Assembly (NCBI GenBank): GCA_020849075.1
Contig: JADLGZ010000228.1
Location: forward strand, 1-7,310
DNA from: Fimbriimonadaceae bacterium
GTDB taxonomy: Bacteria; Armatimonadota; Fimbriimonadia; Fimbriimonadales; Fimbriimonadaceae
Length of the DNA: 7,310 bases
Direction: 5' to 3'
Shown here: positions 1 through 6,639 of the stretch, piece after piece
Layout: each line of letters starts with the position of its first letter
Numbering within the stretch: position 1 is the first letter of the stretch
Notes under the pieces: model-generated
Seen by the model: only the letters and a program-made list of their open reading frames with translations
The model's database searches: none
Told to the model about the DNA's origin: nothing
Position numbers and translations under genes: made by a program

Positions 1-1708
1 AGGCAATCGCGCCGTTGCCTTGGCCCTAGAATGGCCGGTGATTGCCGAGGCAGCTGCGACCTCCGGCTTACCCGTAGATCAGGCGATTATTGAATTGCAA
101 CAGGCTGGAATGCGAGCCGTTGTCTTGCCCGAGGACACGATAGGCGACGCCCTAGATCGGGGAGACTTGCGCCTCGTTGTCGACAGTGTTGGAGAGGCAA
201 AATGGCTCGTTGGCCGCCTTAGTCAGGACGATGTGCAGAAGGCTCTTCGGCGCCGGAGTATTTTGACACCCAGTTCCGACGGCCGCGGAATTCAGCTTGG
301 AGCTGATCTCCCGTACCAAGTCCTTCGGTCGGTATCTCTCGGCCTTGATCCCGTAGTTGCTCGGCAAGTTAAGGGTGCTGGCCTTTTTCTCGTTGCGCGC
401 AGCTCCAATGTTCCGAGCCCGAGTCTTGAGTATGTCAAGGCCATTGTCAGCGACGCAGGTGAGAAGGGGGCGGATGGATTCTTACCCCAAGGCGATAGCG
501 TGCTGGGTAGTCGAGCCCACCTCAAGGAGATGGCTGAGACCTTGAAGCTGCAGGGAATGGTCTACTGCTCACCTGAGTTTGCAAAGATGGTGGGAGAAAC
601 GACCATGCTCACCAGTAATCCTGAGAACGTGGTGCGACTACACGCTATTCAGGCCGCCGAAATTGAGCGCATGACCCCGCAAGAGGTCATCGAGCGCTAT
701 GCCAGGGCCGCTGGCGAGCGAAATCAGCGGATTCTGCTTGTGCGTCCATTTGACAGCAGCCAGGACACTCCTTTGCGGTCATTGGCGGCTTCGCTTGACC
801 TTGTTGCTAAAGGAGTCGTGAAGGAGAAGCTGGCGGTGAGCCAGCCGCGCCCGTGGGCTAATCCATCCGTGCCCGCCTATGCACCAATCCTGATTGCCTG
901 CGGAGTGCTTGGAGCTTGTTGTGGCCTAGCCACGACCGTATTGTCAAGCCGCTGGTCCCAGGGCGTTGTGATCCTTCTGGGTTTCCTGAGTTGTGGGTTG
1001 GCTCTGAAAGGTAACCCGCAATATCTGGCGACCTTTGCGGCCATGATCTTCCCCGTACTCGCTTACGAAGGGCTCAAGTCTTGGCGTAAATGCCACCCAG
1101 TGATCCAGTTTGGCCTGATCTCCTTGGTTAGCATTGTGGGTGGGCTTTGCGTAGCCGGCCTACTCAATGGGCCCGCTTACTTTGTTCGAGCGGAGAGCTT
1201 CTGGGCCGTAAAGATGGCGCACTTCCTCCCGATTATCGCGGTCACTGCGATGGTCGTGCGGGACCAATTTGAGTTGCCCAAGGTAGCGATGACGCCCGTA
1301 ACGTGGGGAGCGCTGTTCGTCGGAGGCGTAGCCCTCATTGGGCTTGGGTTCATGCTGGCTCGTACCGGCAACGATAACCCGGCTGCGGTATCCGGGGTTG
1401 AACTGAAACTCCGTAGTGTCCTTGAGCGGTACTTCAGTGTTCGTCCGCGGACCAAGGAGTTTGCGATCGGTCATCCTGCGATGTTCATCGGGCTGGCCGC
1501 TTTGGCGCGCCCCAACCGCAAAGCTCAAGTCACCGGAGGTTTCCTAACTGCGCTTGGTATGATCGGTCAGACAAGTATGGTGAATACAATGTGTCACCTT
1601 CACACACCCGTCTTTGTAGGGCTGTTGCGGATCGCGATTGGCTTGGCTGCAGGCCTAGCGGTAGGTTTAGCTTTATGGCCGCTGGTAAGGCGGTGGCTTC
1701 CCGCATGA
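1..1708 (+). CDS. DUF5693 family polytopic membrane protein, 5'-truncated
   Basis: The reading frame is open from base 2 and codes for GNRAVALALEW before the first possible start, a TTG at 20. That TTG is probably an internal leucine, because the family has an N-R-x-V-x-L-x-L-x-type strand here. The true start and an expected N-terminal membrane anchor therefore lie upstream. Numbering from base 20, residues 1-275 are a soluble alpha/beta domain. About nine hydrophobic segments follow, near 286-305, 315-332, 336-350, 362-382, 399-413, 426-447, 483-496, 505-522 and 531-557. Two motifs that I recognise from DUF5693 are present: RPRTKEFAIGHP (1442-1477) and VNTMCHLHTP (1580-1609). The positive-inside rule puts the C-terminal RRW in the cytoplasm and the soluble domain and both motifs outside. 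The biochemical function of the family is unknown. It often neighbours csaB, which supports a role in making or exporting a cell-wall polymer. The stop codon overlaps the csaB start (ATGA). Family assignment is fairly sure; function is not. Confidence 0.85.
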   Translation, partial: GNRAVALALEWPVIAEAAATSGLPVDQAIIELQQAGMRAVVLPEDTIGDALDRGDLRLVVDSVGEAKWLVGRLSQDDVQKALRRRSILTPSSDGRGIQLGADLPYQVLRSVSLGLDPVVARQVKGAGLFLVARSSNVPSPSLEYVKAIVSDAGEKGADGFLPQGDSVLGSRAHLKEMAETLKLQGMVYCSPEFAKMVGETTMLTSNPENVVRLHAIQAAEIERMTPQEVIERYARAAGERNQRILLVRPFDSSQDTPLRSLAASLDLVAKGVVKEKLAVSQPRPWANPSVPAYAPILIACGVLGACCGLATTVLSSRWSQGVVILLGFLSCGLALKGNPQYLATFAAMIFPVLAYEGLKSWRKCHPVIQFGLISLVSIVGGLCVAGLLNGPAYFVRAESFWAVKMAHFLPIIAVTAMVVRDQFELPKVAMTPVTWGALFVGGVALIGLGFMLARTGNDNPAAVSGVELKLRSVLERYFSVRPRTKEFAIGHPAMFIGLAALARPNRKAQVTGGFLTALGMIGQTSMVNTMCHLHTPVFVGLLRIAIGLAAGLAVGLALWPLVRRWLPA

Positions 1709-2763
1709 GCAAGCTCCTCGTTGCCGGCTACTTCGGTTGTGACAACCTTGGCGATGATGCAATCCTCCTGGGGTTTGTCGATGGCGCGGGCCGGGCTGGA
1801 TATGAGTTCACAGTACTTAGTGGAGCCCCAGAAGAAACCTATCGCCTGTATGGTTTGACAAGCATTCCCCGCAAGGACATGGCCCGATTCAAGGAAGCGA
1901 TGGCCAAACATGATGCGCTCGTCTTTCCCGGTGGCTCGATTTTCCAGGATGTGACAAGTGTCAAGAGTGCCCTCTTCTATGCGAACCTCGTGCGCGAGGC
2001 AAAGAAGCTTAATAAGAAGGTGGTGATGTTGGCCCAAGGGGTTGGCCCCTTGAACACTTTTCTGGGCAAGCGAGCGGCGAAGTTTGCCTTCGAAAGTGCG
2101 GACGCCATTGCCGTTCGTGATCCAGAATCCATTCGTAGCCTGAATTCGCTTGGTGTCAAGGCCGTCCCAAGGGCAACGAGCGATATGGCTTTTCTCCTCC
2201 CTGCGATCCAGGGAGAAGAAGCGGGGTATCAGATCGGTACGATGAAGTCGGTTGGCCTGATTCCTCGCCCCCATGGTAAGGGGCAGGAAGTAGAAAAGCT
2301 CTTTGCTGAACTGAGTCGCCTGCTTTATGAGAACGGTTATATGCCGACCTTGATCGAACTCGATCGGAGCTTCGATGGTCCCCTGATTCAAAGCATCGAG
2401 AAAGCTCAGGGAGGCAAGATTCCGAGTCTCCGGAGACTCGGCACTCCGATGGAACTCCAAAAACGACTACTTCGCATGGATGGGGTCATCAGTATGCGGC
2501 TTCATGGCGGCATCATTGCGACAACCGTCGGAGTGCCTAGTGTCATGTTGAGCTACGATCCAAAGGTGGCGGCTTTTGCCAGTGAGGCCGGGCTACCGTC
2601 GGCACTTCCGATGAATAGCTTGAGTGCCTCGCGCGTCTTTGAAGTATTCCAAACGATGATGAAGCAACGCGATCAGTCGGCAGAACGGCTCACTGCCCGC
2701 CGCGAGACCCTCCGACAGCAAGCGATGCTTAACATCGAAGTTCTTCAAAACTGTGTTCGTTAG
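1705..2763 (+). CDS. csaB: Polysaccharide pyruvyl transferase CsaB
   Basis: This 352-residue protein is predicted to transfer pyruvate from phosphoenolpyruvate as a ketal onto a sugar of a peptidoglycan-linked secondary polysaccharide, the ligand of SLH domains in known systems. It has no signal peptide or membrane helix, so it should act in the cytoplasm. Family motifs run in order: GYFGCDNLGDDAIL (residues 8-21, the nucleotide-fold glycine motif), PGGSIFQDVTS (75-85), AQGVGPL (110-116), VRDPES (137-142), TSDMAF (158-163), MRLHGG (264-269, with the conserved Arg and His) and SYDPKV (293-298). The last is typical of CsaB rather than of pyruvyl transferases at large. The frame opens 38 codons earlier, but the ATG at 1705 is chosen because the first strand, SKLLVAGYFG, begins there and it overlaps the upstream stop as ATGA. 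A weak GGTGG lies 8 nt upstream. The length suits the family. Its 3' end overlaps the next gene by 11 nt. No key motif is missing. Confidence 0.92.
   Translation: MSKLLVAGYFGCDNLGDDAILLGFVDGAGRAGYEFTVLSGAPEETYRLYGLTSIPRKDMARFKEAMAKHDALVFPGGSIFQDVTSVKSALFYANLVREAKKLNKKVVMLAQGVGPLNTFLGKRAAKFAFESADAIAVRDPESIRSLNSLGVKAVPRATSDMAFLLPAIQGEEAGYQIGTMKSVGLIPRPHGKGQEVEKLFAELSRLLYENGYMPTLIELDRSFDGPLIQSIEKAQGGKIPSLRRLGTPMELQKRLLRMDGVISMRLHGGIIATTVGVPSVMLSYDPKVAAFASEAGLPSALPMNSLSASRVFEVFQTMMKQRDQSAERLTARRETLRQQAMLNIEVLQNCVR
2422..2441. repeat. Perfect 20-bp palindrome inside csaB
   Basis: The half-site CCGAGTCTCC is followed directly by its exact reverse complement, and symmetry stops at both ends. As RNA it could fold into an 8-bp stem with a CCGG loop. 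It encodes part of IPSLRRLGTP in CsaB (residues 239-248), a stretch without known catalytic motifs. No T-run follows, so it is not an intrinsic terminator. Its function is unknown; it may be a protein-binding site, a pause or mRNA-processing hairpin, or chance. Confidence 0.6.
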
Positions 2764-5290
2764 GCGATCCCTCATTTTTGTCTTGCCACTCCTGCCCGCG
2801 TTGTGTCTGGCGGGTTCTCAGAATTGGAGTTGGGTCAACAAGAACTTGATCAACAAGATCAAGATTGAAGGCACCCGTCGCCTTGGGTATCACATCCGGA
2901 CCGTCAGTGGTGACCGTGAGGCATTTAACGTCAGCAATGACCATGGCCTCGGGAACCGGGCCTTCACAGACGTGGGTCTCATCCAAGTATCTGGGCGCCA
3001 AGTTCTCGGTCTGTTCAACTTCGAAGCCGCCTTTGTAGATAGTCGGTTCAGTTCGCCAGATGCGCAGCGGTTCAGCCTTGACTATGATCGGGATGGCTGG
3101 CAGATCAACCTGGGCGATATCCGGGGCAGCCTGCTGAACACGAACCGATTTGCGAGTTTCAACCGTACCCTTCGCGGCGCACAAGTCGGCTATAAGTCAG
3201 GGAGTTTTCAGGCGAAAGCATTAATGAGTCAAGCTAAAGCTCGGGCTGAAGCGGTGACGATTCCTGGCAATGGCAGTAGTGGCCCGTACTATCTACAGAC
3301 GAGCCAGATCGTGCCCGAAAGTGAACGTGTCCAAGTGGATGGGCAGCCTATGCAACGCGGTCGCGATTACACGATTAGCTACGAGGTGGGTTCGTTGAGT
3401 TTCACTACATTGGCCATACCGCCCAGTAGCACGATTGCGATCACTTTTGAAGCGTATGGCTTCAATGCCCAGCGGGGAACGATTGATGGCGCTGGGATGA
3501 GTTACGATTTCGGACGAGGGGGCAAGATTGGTTTGACGGCAATGCGACAAACGGCTCGCGGGAATGCCTTCGGAAGTACTCGTCTTGATAAATTCTTCGG
3601 GTTCGGGCCACCGAGCACACCTTACACTCTGCAGTTTGAACCCCTAACTTCGCGCCCAATTATTATTCGGGTGAATGGGGCTTTGCAAATGGAAGGCGTT
3701 GACTATTACTTTGATAGCCTCAACCCAGCCACGTTCTTCTTCACCCGGTTCATGGCCCCAACTGATGAGATAGACGTTGTCTATACACCGAAGCCCCGGA
3801 CTACAGTGGATGGTGACCGCGAAGTGGTCGCTATGGACTACCGGCTCCCGCTGGGCAAGAATGGCTCCATTAGCTACGCCCTCGCCAAGGGCAAACTGAA
3901 GAACGAACTCAATCCAAGCGAGGGCCTGGCCCAGGGGCTAACGCTGGAGTATGCCCAAGGACCGTGGACCCTCAGGGCCGGAGCTAGGGACATTCCAAGA
4001 GGCTACGTCAGCATCGAGAGCACAAGCTTCAACCGAAACGAGCGGGCTGGCGATGTCGCGGTAAGTTACGCGCTCAGTTCCAAGGCGAAGCTCACCGGTA
4101 ACCACAGCAGCGCTTTGGTCACGACCCGCACCGTTGATAGTGGTGGAAACTTGCTGTACCGCCAATCAAGAGTATCGTCCAGCGGGTTACTTTATGACTT
4201 TGCACCATCAACGGGTGGGCAGCCACTCAGCGTTGGGTGGGATCGCCGCCAGTCTCGGATCCTTGGTAACCCGTCGGTGGCCGATACCTTCTCATTAGCC
4301 ACTAACAAATCATTTGGCTCCTGGGATTATCGACTGTCGCTAAACCATATGATGGGTTCAGGTCCAACGACCTTTACCGCTGACTCGCCGCTTCAGTCGT
4401 TTTCGGTGAGCGGGCTGACCGGAGTGGTTTCGTGGCGACCGAACCCGCGGGTGACGCTGGATACTGCGCTCAGCCTGAACTCTGTCCGCTCCGGGGGCGA
4501 AAGCGGTCTCGGTCGGCGGGCCGACCTAAACGTGGCCTACACGCCGAGTGAGAGGCTCAGCTTTGGTCTGCAGTTTAGTGACACGGATAGCGGAGGTGTC
4601 AGCGGGCTCGGCGGATTCAACGACGGAAGTGGCTTAGGCTATGGCTCAAGTGGCTTCAGCGGTACTGTTCCGGGCCTCAATTTCCTCGGTGCAACCGGTT
4701 CGCGCTTAGCAAACCTGAGGGCTGATTATCGGCCCAGTGATAATTTCTCAGTCGGGATATCTGCCTTTATGAATCGCTACACCGGGAGCGTGAGCAGCAA
4801 TAGCGAGACTCAAGGCATCGGGGCCAATGTCTTTTGGCAGATCAACCCCATGCACCGGATGTCAGTGGGAATTGATACGAGTAGCACCAAATACATCAAC
4901 AGCCCGCAAACGTCATCAGCGACCTTGTTGTCTGCGGTGATTGATGGTCGTTTTTCTGATCGATTTACTTACATCCTCCGTGGGAGCGCTCTTCTCACGG
5001 GGGGGACAAGTGCCTACCAGCAAGACGGCCTCACTTTCGAAGGGGTGGCCACGTATCGCTTGGCGAGGCGGCAGAATTTGATCGCGGAGGTCACGAGTGG
5101 GCTAACGACGGGATACCTTCCGCAGAGTGACTTCTCAGCTCGCCTAGCGTATCAGTATCAACTCATTGATGCTTTGGCCCTTAACCTCGGCTATCGCTAT
5201 CGCAATGTCGTTAATGACGATAGCCTTTCAACAAGCGGGGCTTATCGCTCCGGGAGCTTCGATGTGGAGCTATCGTTCTCCTTTCGGTAA
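2753..5290 (+). CDS. Large outer-membrane beta-barrel protein with two soluble insert domains
   Basis: I do not recognise a named family for this 845-residue protein. The GTG at 2753 is chosen because it gives a complete type I signal peptide: MFVRRS, a hydrophobic LIFVLPLLPALCLA, then cleavage near residue 20. From about residue 35 the chain is rich in short alternating polar/hydrophobic strands with aromatic ends, joined by turns such as YTPSERLSFG and YRPSDNFSVG. It ends in DVELSFSFR, close to the aromatic C-terminal strand of outer-membrane barrels. Two insert modules of about 60 residues (roughly 178-236 and 290-347) share the pattern Y-x-L, a V-x-V-(D/N)-G turn, G-x-DY, then a strand pair. 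The first, with SERVQVDG and GRDYTISYEVGSLSF, resembles modules I recall from SprA-like surface barrels. A Gly/Ser-rich loop spans 611-650. No SLH, TonB-box or plug domain is apparent. The gene overlaps csaB by 11 nt without a clear ribosome site, so coupled translation is likely. Pore, export and adhesion roles are all possible. Confidence 0.8.
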   Translation: MFVRRSLIFVLPLLPALCLAGSQNWSWVNKNLINKIKIEGTRRLGYHIRTVSGDREAFNVSNDHGLGNRAFTDVGLIQVSGRQVLGLFNFEAAFVDSRFSSPDAQRFSLDYDRDGWQINLGDIRGSLLNTNRFASFNRTLRGAQVGYKSGSFQAKALMSQAKARAEAVTIPGNGSSGPYYLQTSQIVPESERVQVDGQPMQRGRDYTISYEVGSLSFTTLAIPPSSTIAITFEAYGFNAQRGTIDGAGMSYDFGRGGKIGLTAMRQTARGNAFGSTRLDKFFGFGPPSTPYTLQFEPLTSRPIIIRVNGALQMEGVDYYFDSLNPATFFFTRFMAPTDEIDVVYTPKPRTTVDGDREVVAMDYRLPLGKNGSISYALAKGKLKNELNPSEGLAQGLTLEYAQGPWTLRAGARDIPRGYVSIESTSFNRNERAGDVAVSYALSSKAKLTGNHSSALVTTRTVDSGGNLLYRQSRVSSSGLLYDFAPSTGGQPLSVGWDRRQSRILGNPSVADTFSLATNKSFGSWDYRLSLNHMMGSGPTTFTADSPLQSFSVSGLTGVVSWRPNPRVTLDTALSLNSVRSGGESGLGRRADLNVAYTPSERLSFGLQFSDTDSGGVSGLGGFNDGSGLGYGSSGFSGTVPGLNFLGATGSRLANLRADYRPSDNFSVGISAFMNRYTGSVSSNSETQGIGANVFWQINPMHRMSVGIDTSSTKYINSPQTSSATLLSAVIDGRFSDRFTYILRGSALLTGGTSAYQQDGLTFEGVATYRLARRQNLIAEVTSGLTTGYLPQSDFSARLAYQYQLIDALALNLGYRYRNVVNDDSLSTSGAYRSGSFDVELSFSFR

Positions 5291-5327
5291 CTCAGGCTGA
5301 GCTGAAACGTACTTGTCTTTGCACTTT

Positions 5328-6638
5328 ATGAAATCATTTGTTTGGCTTTTGCCTCTTGCCTCGTTGTTCCTGATCGGGTGCGGAAGCACCGTGTACGAAG
5401 GCTCGACCTTAAGTGGTCGAATTGCCGATGAGGAGGGGCAGCCGGTTCGCGATGCGGATGTTTGGACATCCGACGCTTCGACTCGAAGTAGCGTCAATGG
5501 TTCTTACACACTGCGCGGAAGCCGGGCGGGTGACATCAACGTGTTCGCCGAAACGGTTCAAAATGGCGTCACCTACCGTGGGCGAAACATGATCCGAGCG
5601 GTACCCGACGAGCCACAGTACAACTGCAACATTGTGGTGTTTCCCATAAACCGTTTAGCGGAAATGCATGGTGTGGTCCGGAACTCATTTGGTGACCCGA
5701 TTGTCGGTGCCCGGGTTTTTGCTTACTCGGATGGATATCTCACGAGCGGTTCGACCGTAACCGATTCTGATGGTCGGTATAACTTGACCTATTTGGGTGG
5801 CGGAGTGCCCTACACTGTGCAGGCAGGCGCTTCCGGATATTCGAACGACACGGACACCGTAAGCCTCGCGAACGGAGAAGACAGGACTTTTAATTTCGTA
5901 CTCGTTGATGCCGGAACTCCCCTCCTTCCCCAGGTGACAAATGTTTCAGCAACCACTTGGGTTAGTCCGGCGTTTACCGCATCTCGTGGCGGGCAAAACC
6001 CGTTCGCCGCTTATGAGAACATCAAACGGCGTTGGAACCCAAGTCGCCCGATCGCGAACTCACGAACGAGTTCTTTCGGTAATCCTATCGAGGTCGAGTT
6101 GAATTGGGATCGATTGGTCGGAGATGATTTCTATGGCTATGGAATCTATCGTGGCTATAGTTCAGGCTCAATTACCGACTATGACTTCTACCGCGAACCC
6201 CTTGCGGGAACCTACATTGATACCGATGAGAGCCTGCTTCCTAATTCGATGTACCGCTATCAGGTGTCCGCGCTGGGCACTAGCTTCCCAGACGACCCAG
6301 ACAGCGAGGGGCCGAGAAGCGCGGTGGCTCAGGCCCGGACTTTAGATGATCTCACAGCCGATGCTGTATCAGTTGGCTCGACCCTCAATTTCTCCTGGGA
6401 TAATTTATCGGGCGCGACCTCGTTCGTGGTCTATATCTTTGACGATTTCCCCAGCGTGAATCTGAGCTCACGCTGGAACAATGAGAGTGCCCCAATCGGC
6501 GGCACGGGCCTCAGCTATAATCGTAACACCAACCCGGGAGGGCTCGTCCTGGGCCATACGTACTATTACATAGTGCTCGGCCTTGCGAATGGAAATGCCA
6601 GTCGAACCTTGAGCCCTGTCCAAGCATTCACATACTAA
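5328..6638 (+). CDS. Lipoprotein with carboxypeptidase-regulatory-like and fibronectin-III-like domains
   Basis: The 436-residue product starts with MKSFVWLLPLASLFLIGC, a typical type II signal peptide with lipobox LIGC and lipidated Cys18. The ATG at 5328 is preferred over in-frame TTG codons at 5313 and 5319 because it gives the usual short n-region with a lysine; no start here has a good Shine-Dalgarno. After the anchor come two carboxypeptidase-regulatory-like (CarboxypepD_reg/CNA-B type) beta-sandwiches. The first (about 27-95) contains LSGRIADEEGQPVRDADV and NGSYTLRG; the second (about 109-195) contains MHGVVRNSFGDPIVGARV and DSDGRYNLTYL. Two fibronectin-III-like domains follow: about 250-338 (ELNWDR, YGYGIYRG, YRYQVSALG) and about 341-436 (LNFSWDNLSGATSFVVYIF, YYYIVLGLANG). 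These are structural and binding modules, and no catalytic residues are evident. It lies 37 nt after the barrel gene and 1 nt before the next, so the product may be an envelope partner of the barrel. Inner-membrane, periplasm-facing outer-membrane and surface locations cannot be told apart from sequence. Confidence 0.85.
   Translation: MKSFVWLLPLASLFLIGCGSTVYEGSTLSGRIADEEGQPVRDADVWTSDASTRSSVNGSYTLRGSRAGDINVFAETVQNGVTYRGRNMIRAVPDEPQYNCNIVVFPINRLAEMHGVVRNSFGDPIVGARVFAYSDGYLTSGSTVTDSDGRYNLTYLGGGVPYTVQAGASGYSNDTDTVSLANGEDRTFNFVLVDAGTPLLPQVTNVSATTWVSPAFTASRGGQNPFAAYENIKRRWNPSRPIANSRTSSFGNPIEVELNWDRLVGDDFYGYGIYRGYSSGSITDYDFYREPLAGTYIDTDESLLPNSMYRYQVSALGTSFPDDPDSEGPRSAVAQARTLDDLTADAVSVGSTLNFSWDNLSGATSFVVYIFDDFPSVNLSSRWNNESAPIGGTGLSYNRNTNPGGLVLGHTYYYIVLGLANGNASRTLSPVQAFTY
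6451..6476. repeat. 9-bp inverted repeat within the lipoprotein gene
   Basis: CCAGCGTGA (6451-6459) and its exact complement TCACGCTGG (6468-6476) flank an 8-nt loop. It lies in the last fibronectin-like domain. No T-tract follows, so it is not a typical terminator. An arm of this length with a short loop can occur by chance in a window this size. Confidence 0.3.
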
Positions 6639-6639
6639 G

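Noticed and set aside
20..22. TTG as the start of the DUF5693 gene
   Set aside because: The frame is open back to base 2 and encodes family-like residues (NRAVALALEW) across this codon, so TTG is most likely an internal leucine and the gene starts upstream.
1160..1528. 122-codon open frame on the minus strand opposite the DUF5693 gene
   Set aside because: Its composition is rich in Arg, Pro and Ser without hydrophobic pattern or motif, and it opposes conserved family sequence.
1591..1704. 38-residue N-terminal extension of CsaB
   Set aside because: It lies wholly over the end of the upstream gene, has no family similarity, and the first CsaB strand begins exactly at the ATG at 1705.
1600..2460. 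286-codon open frame on the minus strand opposite csaB
   Set aside because: It is opposite a well-recognised gene, has no recognisable domain and looks like a codon-bias shadow.
5291..5301. CTCAGGCTGAG dyad in the 37-nt gap after the barrel gene, as a terminator
   Set aside because: Only 5 bp with one central base, so it cannot fold as a hairpin of useful size, and no T-run follows directly.
5313..5327. TTG starts at 5313 and 5319 for the lipoprotein
   Set aside because: They would add SLHF-type residues ahead of a signal peptide that is already complete from the ATG at 5328, and they have no ribosome site.
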